Of a DNA stretch of 64,000 bases, positions 45,165-57,599 are shown one piece after another. Both the position numbers and the translations under genes were made by a program. Numbering within the stretch: position 1 is the first letter of the stretch; the number at the start of each line of letters is the position of its first letter. This DNA comes from Acanthosoma haemorrhoidale (Eukaryota > Arthropoda > Insecta > Hemiptera > Acanthosomatidae), in the NCBI GenBank assembly GCA_930367205.1, contig OV884013.1:91141333-91205332 (forward strand). Reading direction: 5' to 3'. The notes under the pieces are model-generated. The model was not told where the DNA came from, made no database searches, and was given only the letters and a program-made list of their open reading frames with translations.

Positions 45165-48100
45165 AAAAGAAACAACAGAAAAGAAGGGGACCAGGCAAGA
45201 TAAATATTACGTTAGGAATTGTGGGCGCACGCGGCTTTGCATATAGTATTATTTTTTGAGGAATAAACATAATTTGTCAAGGGTGCTTCCTCCGCAGAGC
45301 ATCTGGTTGGCAATAAAAAGCCTGCGTATATCTTGGCGTGGAACCAGGGTTGAGGGTAGAGGGTTGAGAGGCGGCTCATCCCAAGCAATGGGTTCAGTAA
45401 TCCTTTTTTAAGGATCTCATTGTTATAAAAATTATAACATTTTTTAAATAATTGAATGTTTTAAACGTTCACTAAGACAGATGGTACATATAATTAACCT
45501 TGTATTAGTTAATTACATTATTGAATTACTGTTTGTTTAATATATTTTTTCAGTTTTTGTTGGTTATGAAATAATTATATTTAATAGAGTAATCTACTGG
45601 TTGATCCAAGTATCAGTGGGAACGCCATTTTATTTTAATGAGTTAACCAAAATACATTTTTCTAATTGCAATATTATTAGATCAATCATTGACTGTAGAC
45701 ATATATCTCAATCACAGGGTTTTCTGTGATTCCAACGATGCTAAACTAAAAGCAACTCTAGAAAAGCAGTGAAGGATATATCGATTAATTAGTAATTAAA
45801 AAATAATATTCAGTACTATGAATATGTTTAAATTTACCATTTTTGTATTTGTTGTGCCGGGAGCATCGTTGGTCTCACAGAGCATGTCAGCTCCAAAGTA
45901 CTGGGGGGATTTGCACATTTCCATGTGTATGTATGCTAGTTAAGTGGTACCCTCCGAGTAGACCTGTTGTCCTACAAAATAACTATCTATATTTACCACC
46001 TGACATGAGGGACTGGGGTGCCTCAGGGCTCTGGTCGGCTCCAGGGTCTGGGTTCGGCTCTCGTCATAGTTTTGCACCTGCTTGCATTTGTGAACTATTG
46101 GTGAACTTTTAAATACACCGTTGATCACCTGGAAGTTATACACTGGAATAAACCCAAGGAACCAACCACTTCAGCCTTTATGTGTGGAGAAAAGACAAAA
46201 CTTAATTTTAGAAACAGATTCTTACGTATAACTTAATAAAGCTTAAAAGCTTAGATTGAAATATCTCATGCGAATATGCTGAATTCCCAAATTTAAATAT
46301 TCAAAATTTTGTATCAATACGTGTTTAGTTAATGTCAAACGAACATTGTTTCGAAGTGGCGTCACTCATTTTTTTTATTCTTGATATCATCTTGTCTCCT
46401 GCCATGGTGCGGATCTAAACGCCAATAAGGTCACATTCCTGTATGTTTCTTTTTCATAAAGCCAGTTTGCTGCTAGCAAGCAAACAGGCCGGAAAGCAAA
46501 TTTTCGACATATTGAAAACGGCTGGTGTAAATATTGATGCCTGCGGCGTTATGCCAACTCCCCCGACTCGAATATCTGCCTCCATAGCATATTCATTTTC
46601 TCAAGGGGTTAACTCGAACCCCCTTTTTGTGTGTCTGGTGTAATGGAGTAGGAAGCTCGCAAAACGATAGCACTAAATTGGACTGCATACGGAAGCAGTA
46701 TTTTTCAAAACACATTTGCATAAAAAAATCCTATAATTCAGACGCTACAATAACTATAGGTCAATTAAATATTTGTCAACAATGAAGGTATTTTTTTATT
46801 TTAAGAGGTGTGGTGCAATTTGGTTTTTTTCCTCACTATATATCTTTCGAAATAACGGTCTTTGAATAAAACTAATTGAACTGAGATTTTAAAACACCCT
46901 GCATATATAATTTTGGTGAGTTATCTTTAATTAAAATGAATAATGTTGGTAAGAATCTATATTAACTTTTTTATTACTTACTTTTATTTCTTCAATACTA
47001 TCAAGCTTTCTTATGTCACAGCTGAGAGCCTATTCAAGATTTATAGATATTATTTTTCCTAACAATTACGATTTTCCAAGCATTTATGAGGCTATTTTGG
47101 TAAAAAATTATTAAAGGCTTTTCAAATCATTTACAGTTCTATAAAAAAATTCTTTACAGTATAGATCATACTTTAATTAAAAAACAAAACAATTCATGAC
47201 CGTGCTGAATATTATATAATTTGGCGTTGGCGCCATGGCTTATATATTTTTTAAGTTTTAAACTTTGAACAATTTATTACATCACTCTAATCTATAATTT
47301 TCAGCACCCATCTTTAGTTTATAAAAAGGTAAGTAAAAATTATTACAAAATATGCCATGATGACAAGACGTAGTGATTTTCAGATCCAGGCAATTACATT
47401 CCATCATTACCGAGCAGCCGTCTTGTTCCTTAAGCATCATTAGCTTTGATAGGTTCTCAGACTTTTACACTATCTGACGATGCTCACCCAATCAATAAAG
47501 ATTATTTATTGATTACAGCCTTTACTTTGTCGCGAGGATCACCTTGCGTGGGTGAAGCATCACCACATCTTCAGTATAATCATCTCCAAAATCATACGAA
47601 ATTTGCCTCTCCATTGGCTATAACAATCCAAAAATTTCGAATATGAAGCAAAAAATCAGTAAATTTATGACGAAGTTGGATGTCATAACCAAGCAAAATT
47701 AAGCATCTGATAAGTTTATGAGTTTGTCAAAAGAAATATTTTTATTGTCGTCATAACTATCCAGAATTGGCCATTATATCATGCAAACCGATAATTCAAA
47801 ACACGTTTCTCAGAGCAGTCTGTGGGTCAAAATTGATCATGTGCCTCTACAAGGTTAAGAACAAAAATTGTGCAGTTTTGCAAAATTAAGAACTGCCTTT
47901 TGTTGTTTCTAATGGAAATTTCCAAAATCAAAAGAACGACTGAGCAGGACATGTAACCAGTTATTAACTTGTAGGTCAGAGATCGAAGACAGCAGCGGAA
48001 CCATCAATAATTAATTGCAGGATAGGTTATGTTTATATTTAGTAAAAATTAGTTTTCTGAAAAAAAAAAACAAGTTTCTTACAAATATCTTATATTATTG

Positions 48101-48344
48101 ACATTACATTAACAATTAGCGATTCGTCTATTTAGGCATCCACTCACAGGACTACGATTCAAACAAAAACGTAAATATAAACCCATAAATATAAAATACA
48201 ATTTTATACAGAACATTTAAATTATTTTGATTAGCTACGATCCAAAAAATAAAATAAAATATCTGAAAAATATTATCTTTAAATTCATATACCAAATTAG
48301 TAACTTGTCTAAAAAAATAAATTAAATTTTTTGTTAAATCGTTC
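45165..48344. other. Spacer with unassigned GC-richer patches
   Basis: Mainly AT-rich. Patches at 45850-46110 and 46440-46640 have short open frames. The second includes KTAGVNIDACGVMPTPPTR and looks protein-derived, but no family can be named. No repeats shared with the rest of the window were noticed. Confidence 0.3.
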
Positions 48345-49194
48345 CTTTATTGTGCTATAATTACAATCTGCCTTATAAGGCAATAAGTAATTAAGATAAA
48401 TGCTCTCATTCATACCATATTTACAATTCATCATTCACTCGCTCATTCATACAATAGTTACAGACAGCCCAGAGACCTCCCAAGTCCACATGCGAAGAGA
48501 AAGCGGAGCCTTGGGAAGTCCCCCACGCTCCTCCGTCAGCCGCGTCACCGGATACTAGCCAGTGGAGGCTGACCAAGAGCGCAAGAGCCACAGACGCTAC
48601 TAAGGACACGTTTGGAGAAACTGGCCATTGCCAGTGTCACGCGATTATAGCAGGTCACGAGGCCACTGCCGTTTCAGTCTCCGAGGAGGATTATAGGGAT
48701 GAGTGGCGCAGTGCAATGACTGTGCTAGAGGATTAGGGTGGTTGGATAGGTTACTGTGGAATTTCATGAACTTGGAAGGGATGAATTGAAAATGTAGGAC
48801 ATATTAAGATCGTTATGAAGGGTTTTGTTGCTGACATAATAAGGGGCAATTACTATTGTTTTCAAGACTTTTGATTGAAAGGATTGGATACGTTTGATGT
48901 TCGACTTTTTTGCTGTCCCCCATAGCTCTATTCCGTATGTCCAGATTGGTTTAAGTATAACTTTGTAGATTAGTAGTTTATTTTCTATTGAGAGATGGGA
49001 TGTACTTGAAGTAGTCTGTACAGTTGTCCAAACCGTTTGGTTTAGTTCTTTTTAGTTCTTTTTAGCCTCGTGAGTGGGTTCCATGTCAGTCTATTGTCGA
49101 GAACATTAGATCAATGACATAATTTCTAAGGTATCGAAACATTAAAAAAAAAAATACTTCGAAGACTAACAAACAGGACGAAGAAGCTGCTTTT
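48345..49194 (-). mobile_element. Jockey LINE 3' copy with RT C-terminus
   Basis: The minus strand begins with DNRLTWNPL and WTTVQT, then PIWTYGIELWGTAKKSNIKR (about 48965-48900), a C-terminus with stops, the full 3' untranslated region and terminal stem-loop (about 48372-48385), and 'caataaaggaac'. Upstream of the RT homology (49085-49194) is about 100 bases of non-RT sequence that recurs at the same place in the copy at 56632-57440. Confidence 0.88.
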
Positions 49195-49222
49195 CGGTAG
49201 TTTAGTGGTAGAACGCTCGCCT
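49195..49222 (+). tRNA. tRNA-Gly-like 5' half fragment (pseudogene)
   Basis: CGGTAGTTTAGTGGTAGAACGCTCGCCT closely matches the 5' half of eukaryotic tRNA-Gly(GCC), from within the acceptor stem through the D arm into the anticodon stem, and then stops matching where the anticodon loop would be. No 3' half follows. It is a fragment, not a functional tRNA. Confidence 0.55.
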
Positions 49223-49489
49223 AAAAACAATTAAAATTTTTAAATAGTAATCCATGTTACATTAAAAACTAATTCTATTAATTTTATATTTAAACTGGTT
49301 TTAATTCATTTGTATAGAGTAGCAAACTAAGTAAACATGCCAATAAATGTGTACTTTATTACTTTAAATATTTTTACATCAATCTTTTTAATATTTTATA
49401 CTTACTGTTTTTTTTCTTATTGTTTTCTCGTTGTTAAATTTCATTGTTTTATATATGTAAGTAGTAGTTTATTATAAATTCCTTTCAGT

Positions 49490-50080
49490 AAAGGTGCATC
49501 TTAGGTCAGGATCTCTGCAGATCCAGACATTCTGTATACCAGATATGACTCTACCTGCTGGCTCATACGGATGTTACAAGAAAAATCAGGCTTCTAGAGG
49601 AATAATGACAAATGCCAGATTAAATCTAAATATTAAAAAAACGAGAACTTTAGTAGGCCTAAAGCCGAAAAGTTATTTTTTAATAGAATTGAAATTTAAC
49701 CCGCAAGCACTTAGGTGCGATATTTGTAAAGACATTTTCTGCAAGTAATGGAACCGTCATAGACATCGGTGCCAGAACTAATTCTTGGAAGCCAGGCTAA
49801 AACTTAATGAATCCGTCATAAAAACTACAATAAAGCCTAATAAAACTGCTAATTTAGAATAAAATAGGCCTACAATGCCCTCTGTGCAATAGAAAAAAAA
49901 CTGAAGATCTTCGTCAAATATTATTTACTTGCACAATGAACAATACCCAACGGGGTTCAATTCTTAACTATAACTATGATCAAGGTGCTTAATCTTGTGA
50001 GATCATCAGAGATTAAAATAATATTGGACATTAATATAGCATAACTTTAAAACTCAACCCCGATTTTTTTTAATGTTCTT
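49490..50080 (+). mobile_element. LINE ORF2 C-terminal fragment with zinc motif
   Basis: The plus strand encodes RCDICKDIFCK..NRHRHRC (about 49710-49770) and then QCPLCNRKKTEDLRQILFTC (about 49870-49940). The latter resembles the C-x2-C...H/Q-x4-C motif at the end of many LINE ORF2 proteins. The end of the fragment is degraded and the clade cannot be named. Confidence 0.4.
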
Positions 50081-50334
50081 ATTTTCCTATACTTTATTTT
50101 AGTATTTACCTATTTTAATCCTTTTTTTCATACACTATGTTGTATATTAATTTTTTTGAATGATTATTTACTTGAGAGGATCCGAAAAATGATTTGACAT
50201 AAGTATGTTTTTGTAAATTTGATGGTATGAATGATATAAAACTATTTCTGCCAAACCATTCTATATTTCTATAAGACACTGCACTAAATATAAATTATAA
50301 TCATATATATATATATACATGTATAAATCAAATT

Positions 50335-50500
50335 TTTATTGTAATAAAATTACAATCTGCCTTAGTGGGCAATAAGTAATTGTGCCCAATCTTCTTATTC
50401 ATGCCATACTTACAATTATTCATTCACTCGTTCATTCATACAGCATTTACAAACAGCCTTGTGACCTCCAGAATCCACATGGTTGACACCTCCCTCACTA
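50335..50500 (-). mobile_element. Jockey LINE 3' end copy, short
   Basis: The minus strand carries the ends of the 3' untranslated region: 'caaccatgtgga', 'tatgaatgaacgagtga', the stem-loop TGCCcactaaGGCA (about 50358-50371), 'gattgtaatttt' and a short A-rich end. 5' truncation near 50500. Confidence 0.85.
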
Positions 50501-51399
50501 AAAACTTATAATAAATAAATTAAAAAATCTTCATTTCAGTATATATTTTTCTTTGTCTGTTTTTACGAGTGTTTCAACAGCGTTGAAAAACTAAGAAGCG
50601 CTCGGCGTTTTTCAAAAATAAAAATTGTCAGAAGACGATAATATTTCTAATAGGGCCATAAAATGATCCGGTATATGTCGGACACACTGTTTACTCGCCG
50701 TCTTAAGACAAGTCACAAAGATAACGTAAGACAGGTGCCTGGGTAGGACTTGAGATATAGACGTGAAGGGCGGAGATGGAGCCCTAACTCCTGTTCAGCC
50801 AGGACCGATATATACCATTTACCGCTAACTCTAACTTATGACGCCCCGCTGGGAGGTCTTAAAAATCCCTTAAGACGTCGCGGGATTAAGTCCTTATTTA
50901 TCCGGCGGTGGGTGAAGGTGGATTTACGAGCGCCCTCCCAGCCCCCGTACACACCGGCACATACACCTGACATTATCCGTCTCTGGGCACCTTAATAAAT
51001 GTCCGCCTCGGAGAATTATGGCATTCCGTTCTTCCGCGCCTCCTGGTCTTTCCGAATTCCCTCATTTGCTCCTCCGGTTGACCATCATTTGACGTATTGA
51101 TAAAAAGAACTCCGGGGTACGTAAATGAGGAATGAAGGAAAGTCATACAAAAACAGGTCATACAACACCTAAAGAATATCCATTAGTCAATGTAATTTTC
51201 TATGTAACGAATACAACCCTCAATAATGCTCTTATAATTCCCGCTATCCAAGATCTCATTTCCTCAAAATCCAGGAAATTATTCTACTACTTAAATTACG
51301 AATTTACTTTCATGCATCACAGTTCCCTACAGTTCTCCTCGGTGAGTAAAATCGAAGTGACTGTTTGTAAATATTGAGTTGCTGGGAGTCACTGATGAG
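50501..51399. other. Spacer; GC-rich block at 50650-51090 unexplained
   Basis: The block at 50650-51090 is clearly GC-richer than the surroundings, contains a small inverted repeat ('ttaagacgtcgcgggattaa') and no recognisable frame. A good splice donor (ctcg|gtgagt) occurs at about 51340 after an open stretch, but no matching exon could be recognised. The block might be a promoter/CpG-like region or part of an LTR. Confidence 0.3.
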
Positions 51400-51675
51400 T
51401 ATTCCCCCAGCATGCCCTGAGCACCTGCGGCTCACTCGATCTCCTTCAACATCCCCTGTTCCTGCGTGCGGAAAGGTTGCGGTATAAATAGCGTAGGAGT
51501 TCTCCTTGATCCTCTCCCACTCATCTACAGGCCAGGGGTTGATAATTCTGCGGGTGAATTGGGGAGAGCTAAGCTATGTATATATTGAATGAATATACAT
51601 TTTAAATAACGCTTAAAAAAGATTGGGACCCTTTTAGGGTGGATTGTAATTTTTTCCTAATAAAGATTATTAATA
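51400..51675 (+). mobile_element. Jockey-related LINE 3' end, divergent subfamily
   Basis: The body differs from the common Jockey 3' untranslated region, but the end has the same architecture: a stem-loop ACCCttttAGGGT (51629-51641), then GGATTGTAATTTTTT and 'aataaag'. It is presumed to be the 3' end of a related family that keeps the same terminal recognition structure. Confidence 0.65.
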
Positions 51676-51681
51676 AATAAA

Positions 51682-54140
51682 TTTTTTTTTTCTTAGCTTT
51701 TTAATTATAAGATTAAGGATGAGGGAAAAATAAAGGAATATTTGGGTTGAACGGATCCTTGTACTAGGAGTACCTGCTTGAAGTTGGTGTGAGGGAATTA
51801 AGGAGTGTGGGAAGCCTAGAGGTTGATAGTTGTGGTATAGTGGTGAGAGTCCACTGGTGGCTGGGCCTAGAGTCCCTCTAGGCATGTAGTGCAGTCTTAT
51901 TTAGTCGGATAGCAGTGTTGGGTGCCCATTAGAGGTTTGTTGTTGGTGAGCCAAGCGCCGTGATGTCCACCATTTGGTCTGCTTTACCAGATCTTGAGAG
52001 TGGCCATCTTGCCGGTAGCGGTGGGGGAGTCATTTCTCGGAATAGAGGGTTTTGGCTATGTTTCATCGAGTGGAAGAACTTGATGTGTCTTTGTAGCAAC
52101 CGCTAACTATATATGTAAATTACCCTACACTCTGGTTCATAATGTATTATAATATAATGTAAATCTTGTAAGCTTCTTTGGAATAAATCAGGTTCACGGC
52201 ACGTGGTAGGAAGCAGGCAGACATACGGGCACCGACAGACGGCAATAAACCAAGAGAATTAGCCACCTGACTGCCATATAACCTAGGGCAAGGACACTTA
52301 CCCCTATTGGAATAGACCTTCAGTCCCTTCTAGCAGCCATATAAAACACACCCTTTTACCCCAACGGTCATAAAACTAAAAGGAAGTGACTACCTGTGTA
52401 TCGTAAAACATACCCCTGCAGACAGAGTCCGCCTTCCACGAGGGAGGGGGTTACCATATTTATATCAGTAAATTTCGCCCTGAAAGACACTCTGTTTCCT
52501 AGTCTCCTGAGCCACACTACTTGTAACTTGACACCAGGGGCACTTGGCCCCTGGTAGGCCCACTCTTCACTCTTTTCTAGTCTCTACATACCGATAGCCG
52601 CTATCACCCGTCGCGATACGCCTACTCAGCCTTCCGCTACTACTCTCTCCCTGCTGTCCTATGAGTCGCCACGCTGTCTCACAGTCTCGAGACCACCTGC
52701 CGCCTCAGCCTACCACGCTGCCGTGCCCCGTTTGAGCTCTGAACCGGTATTATCTTTTATGCTACCTCTCTACCTTTTTCTTTTGAACACAGTGTCTTGT
52801 CGGGACACATTCCTATCAATAAATGGAGTCAGATATTAAAATGCCGACATGGAACAATGGTCCATGTTATTAACTACATCAATCCGCACTTGTCACCAGG
52901 ACTAGAGTGATCAGGCACTCCCCTAGTGACGCCCCCGACAGTCTTCTTTGAATGGCTTCGGTGATGGTGGGGACTTCGAACTTTTCGTGGATGTCGGGAG
53001 CCTTCATATCACGAAAAGGGGTATGCCATAGTGCCGTGCGCAGGATTTTGTTCTGGAAGCTCTGGAGTCGAGTTATTGTGCTAGTGTGTAGGAATCGGAA
53101 GAGTGGTGTCCCAAACAGTAGAGCTGGCCTCAGGATGCTCTTATATGTTAACAGTTTCAGCCGAAGGGATATAGCCGGGCTTGTGATGAGATGCTGGAGA
53201 GAGTAGTAAGTCCTACCTACTCTTTTCAACTTCTTCTGCAGGTGTGTGTAGAACGTCATGTGTCTGCCTAGGTTGATGCCGAGGTAGCATATGCTGTTGG
53301 AAAGTTTGCATTCAGTCCCGTCTATGGTTAAGCTGGTTGGACGCTTCCGTTTTCCATGCTGGAAGGAGAAGACGATCCCTTGAGTTTTGGCCGGGTTTAC
53401 CTGAATATGGACAGCTCGTATCCTGTCGGTGATTAACTGACTGGCACCTTCTGCATCCTTTAGAGCTTTCGCTGGGTTGAGGCTGGTGCTATAGACCCCT
53501 ATATCGTCCGCATACGCCACTACCTCACAATTGGAGTATGATGCTCCTACTATGTGCGTGGTCTAGATGTTGAAGAGGAGGGGGACCAGCACCGACCCTT
53601 AGGGAACTCCGACGATGAAATCTCTTCTGGTGGTTGATATGGCTCCTATTCGCACAGAAAAGGTTCTGCCCGCTAGATAAGAAGTCATGATGTTCTGGAG
53701 TTTCACAGGAAATTCGTGCTCGTGCAGGCGTCGTAGGAATGTGCGATGATCTACAGAGTCGAATGCTTTCGTACAGTCAAGGGAGATCATCGTAGTGAAT
53801 CTGTTGTTTCACATGTTCGTTGCAACGTGCCGCTGTAGTTCCACTAGATTGCAGTCCAAACTGAGTCCTTTACTGAAGCCGGTCTGTTGAGGTGGGATAA
53901 TGTCTTGAGCGTCACAGTGTCTGGTGAGATGGCCGTAGAGAATTCTTTTGTATATTTTTGATGATTGGGTCAGCAGACTGATGGGCCTGTAGTGAGCTGG
54001 CTCATATCCATTCTTGGCCGGTTTCAATAGTGGGACGACGACGGCGTGCTTCCACGTCTGAGGAAAGTAGTGTAGTCTCAGTGAAGAGTTGAGGATGTTC
54101 ACTATGTGAGATATCCCCTTCCGTGGCAGCTGCTTCAGAA
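51682..54140 (-). mobile_element. LINE-3: RT, ORF2 end, 3' UTR, poly(A), split by LTR-B
   Basis: On the minus strand the RT starts near LLKQLPRKG (54140), then YRPISLLTQSSKIYKRILYG (about 53980), MISLDCTKAFDSVDH (53790), TRRDFIVGVP*GSVL (about 53600), and a 213-codon open run with YADDIGVYSTS (53517). ILRPALLFG (about 53125) and LQSFQNKILRTAL follow. The frame continues to EVPTITEAIQRR, where a solo LTR-B interrupts (52092-52945), and resumes at 52086 to a stop at 51929. A 3' untranslated region and an A10 tail (51682-51691) follow. Only two or three stops mark the RT, so it is the best-preserved LINE here. 5' truncated at about 54140. Confidence 0.88.
52087..52945 (+). mobile_element. Solo LTR-B, 849 bp, with GTCTT target duplication
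   Basis: The LTR spans 52092-52940 (TGTAGCAACCGC...CCCCCGACA), flanked by GTCTT at 52087-52091 and 52941-52945. TATA-like TATTTATAT lies near 52455 and AATAAA near 52817. It aligns throughout to the LTR at 28545-29364. It cleanly interrupts the ORF2 C-terminal codons of LINE-3. Confidence 0.93.
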
Positions 54141-54144
54141 GGTA

Positions 54145-54500
54145 AAAATTATTTGTTGATTTATTATTCATCATGCAACTGATACGGCAACGTAATAATA
54201 TTAATAATGTTCCCATTCATAACACATTCACATGTCTTCATTCACTCATTCATACAGTATTTAGATACCCAGAGACCTCCTAAATCCACATGGTTGTCAC
54301 CTCCCCCAAATGCGAAAGATGAATCGGAATCTTGGGAAGTCCCCCATACTGCTCTATCAGCCACGCACCGGAAAAGAGCCAGTAGAGGCTGACCAACAGC
54401 TCGAGAGTCACAGACGCTCAGTACATGATTGGAGAAACTGGTCATTGCCAGGACTCTCACTGTCACGTATTTATATCAGGTCATGAGGCCACACTTCGTA
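54145..54500 (-). mobile_element. Jockey LINE 3' UTR fragment
   Basis: The minus strand shows 'cctgatataaatacgtgaca', 'ggcaatgaccagtttctccaatcatg', the 'acgctc'/'gactctcgagct' block and 'tactgtatgaatgagtga'. The terminal stem-loop is degraded, and the element abuts the truncated 5' end of LINE-3. Confidence 0.8.
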
Positions 54501-55576
54501 ATTAGAAGCTTTTCCCTATTATATTAAATTAAAGTTGTTAATTTGAATAATAATATATAACGTGTAGTGACTAGTGTAGGGGACTATAATTACATAAGAT
54601 AACTATAAATTATAAATAAATATGTATTGAGGCCCATAAATTGTCTTAATAAATTTAGTTAAATAACAGTCTAAAATAATAAATATAAATAAATTAAAAA
54701 GAAAACAAGTAGTTCAAGAAGGAGATAGAATATTAGACCGTTTTTCAAATTTCTTCAATTTATAATCGGAAACCATCATGAAATACTTATGTCAGAAACA
54801 TAGCACGCTGATTATAATTTAGTACAAAACCAACAAGAACTAATGACCAATTCATGTTTTGGTCCGCATGGTATTGTAGATTTATTGGTATTGGTTTTTT
54901 TTCACACCTGTCTGTACCGATGAGGGTATCGCTTACTCATAATGGTCTGAATATAAATCATAAAATTGAATTTGGGTTTTATATGAGTGTTACAACCAAT
55001 AAATTTAAGGAGTTAAATAGGTGCAGTCACCGATAAACCATTTTATATCTTGTTTGTTAAACTAATTTAATTATTATTGTATATCCACGAAACAAAATAC
55101 TTGTCAGAATTATTTAATACGGAGCCTCTTCAAAGATATGTGATTTAGCGATTGGTTTCTCGGCAACATTGAACTTTTCAGCCCGGCTATTTCCTCGTTA
55201 AGAGGTTATTCTCCAAAACGGCCCAACAGGACTCAAAGTTTAATTAAATTGTACTATTGCTTTTTTTATAGCGGTGATATATCTGAGAAGCATGTAGGAC
55301 CACCGTCCGCTGGGACGAAGGTGTAATTGCCAGCGGACTCAGCGTTTTAATAATTGAGTTTCACCAACACGGAACACTCGCAGGTGTAGCTTCACACACG
55401 TACTCTGCATACAAGCTTTATGTACGTAGACCTGCAACACGTCCTCTTATGATGCAGCCGAAAAATTCAAGTTAAGTGTAATGCATGGGATCATTTGAAT
55501 TACTTTTTGTAACTATGGTCTCCTAATGGTTCAACACGTTATTAATTATAGCGGTAAGATCTTCAATTTTATAGCC
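54501..55576. other. AT-rich spacer, no gene seen
   Basis: Nothing recognisable. Confidence 0.4.
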
Positions 55577-55675
55577 TACGAGGGTGGTCTGAAAAGTTTC
55601 CAACCTAACAAAGCTTTTATTTATTTTATTATCATCTTCATGTTGAGGTAGGAAACTTTTCAGACCACCAGTGTA
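55577..55675. mobile_element. mariner-type MITE, 99 bp
   Basis: Terminal inverted repeats TACgagGGTGGTCTGAAAAG...TTCC.ACCT and the inverse ending ...CAGACCACCagtGTA bracket only about 40 bases. The GGTGGTCTGAAAAGTTTCC string is typical of mariner/Tc1-superfamily ends, and TA at each edge fits the TA target duplication. No transposase; it would depend on a partner. Confidence 0.88.
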
Positions 55676-56631
55676 CTCGCTATGATAATAATATTTAGGT
55701 AATTGTTTAATGGACCTATATAATTTTTTCCATTATCGAAGCATCCAATGAAACTACAATACTAGATATACTAAAAGTCGAGCCTCTCCCTTTGAGTCAG
55801 GTAAAAGAATAGTACTTTCACCCTAATCTTGTGGTTCACATGCTGACTACTAACTGTCCAACCCAGTGTTTTTATTTCGGTGGGTTATGGGTGAGATCAG
55901 TGTTATCAGTATAAGTCTCATCAGGATTAATCACTGGTTACTTAGATAAAGGCTAAACAACGAACTTAGTAGAGAGCCCTACCCCGGTTTAGTGATGTTT
56001 AGTACCGTGGAAGTTGTGTTAAAATTTAAATAGAAAGGGTTTATTTTTACGTAGAAGTCGTCTAATCGTTCCACGCCGAATTTAACAATAGTTTTAAAAT
56101 GTTCCGTCCTTTTTCAACTTATTATCGCAAAGAAACATTTTGTGAATGCATTTTGATGACTGACTTAAAACGATAATGAATTACTTACAAAAATCACACA
56201 ATTTCTGGCCAAATTTTGCTGTTTACGACTTCATCAACCAGTGAATTGTTAAAAGAAAGAGTTCAGGAGATAGACTTGCACAGGTTTAAGGCGTCTCAGA
56301 AAATATATTAAGTGCCTAGTTACTTAATTCATCTTTGTATCAAAAGGTAACTTATGAGGATTTTTTTCAACATGCGACTGCCATATTTCTACCCTTTTCG
56401 TCTTTTCTCGGTTGAATCGCCCTGTAAAATAAAGTGTTATTCTTACCACTTGAATCTGAATTGTTTTTTCAATTTTGCACACCTAGAACTAAGAGTTGTC
56501 TTAAAAGAATTAAAAGAAAGATTTCTACTACCCATCGCCTGCATAAACAGCATACAATTTTCTACTGCCCAAATTTACTCGAAAATGACTTCCTAATTGA
56601 ATAAAAAATTATATGTTAACATTATGTCTTT
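55676..56631. other. Spacer, no gene seen
   Basis: AT-rich. The open frame at 56354-56596 has no recognisable domain. Confidence 0.35.
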
Positions 56632-57440
56632 AAAAACAACTTTATTATGATAAACTTACAATTTGCCTCATTGGGCAATAAGTAATTGTGATAAATGATC
56701 TCATTCATACCATATTTACAATTTCATTCACTCGCGAATTCATACAGTATTTAACAGCCCAGAGACCTCCCAAATCCACATGGTTGTCACCTCCCTTGCG
56801 CACGAAAGAGGAAGCGGAGTCTTGTTGAGTCCCCCGCGCTCCTCCGTCACCTACGTCATTGGATAAGAGCCAACGGAGGCTGCCGAGAGCGCGGGAGCCA
56901 CAAACGCTCAGGACATGATTGGAGAAACTGGCCATTACCAGGACTCCCACTGTCACGCGTTTATAGCAGGTCACGAGGCCACTGCCGTTTTAGTCTCCGA
57001 GGTGGACTATGTGGATGAGTGGTGCAGTGCAACGACTGTGCTTGGGGATTAGGGTGGTTGGATCGGTTATTATGGAATTATATGAACTTCTAAGATCGTT
57101 TTGAAGGGTTTTGTTGCTAATGTAATAAGGGCTATGAGGAATATTGTTCTCAGGACTTAGCTCTATTCCGTGTATACAGATTGCCTTAAGTATAACTTTG
57201 TGAAACTAGATTAGTAATTTATCTTCTATTGAGTGATGGGATGTCCTTTGGAGTAGTCTGTACAGTTGTCCAAACCGTTTAGTTTAGTTCTTTTCTTTTT
57301 AGCCTCGTGTGTGGGTTCCGGGTCAGTCTTTTGTTATTATTATTAGAACATTATATCAATGACATAATTTCTAAGGTATCGAAACATTAAAAAAAATAAA
57401 TACTTCGAAGACTAACGAACAGGACGAAGAGGCTGCTTTT
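56632..57440 (-). mobile_element. Jockey LINE 3' copy sharing a 5' junction with 48.3-49.2 kb
   Basis: Minus-strand order is the shared non-RT block (57440-57345), the 'ggaacccacacacgaggcta' and 'ggtttggacaactgtacaga' RT thumb remnants, the ORF2 C-terminus, the 3' untranslated region, the stem-loop TTGCCcaatgaGGCAA (about 56660-56675) and 'ataataaagttg'. Several internal gaps relative to 48345-49194. Confidence 0.85.
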
Positions 57441-57599
57441 CATCTGTCTGCCTGTATATTTATGTGTTCCAGTATTTACGTCATAAAAAAATGGTCAGAG
57501 CCAACAGTACTCCACGACCTTTTTCCCCCTCCGCTACCTGAGATTAAAATCCATAAGGGGTAGTCCACAACAACCAGGATCACACTGATCAATAAATTC

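Noticed and set aside
45596..45620. Resemblance of 'ctactggttgatccaag' to the start of 18S rRNA
   Set aside because: Only about 11 contiguous bases match and the following sequence is unrelated, so chance similarity is the simplest reading.
51833..51852. tRNA-Asp-like A box 'gtggtatagtggtgag' in the LINE-3 3' end
   Set aside because: It is on the antisense strand of the element, has no B box, and is not conserved in the copies at 2560 and 32140.
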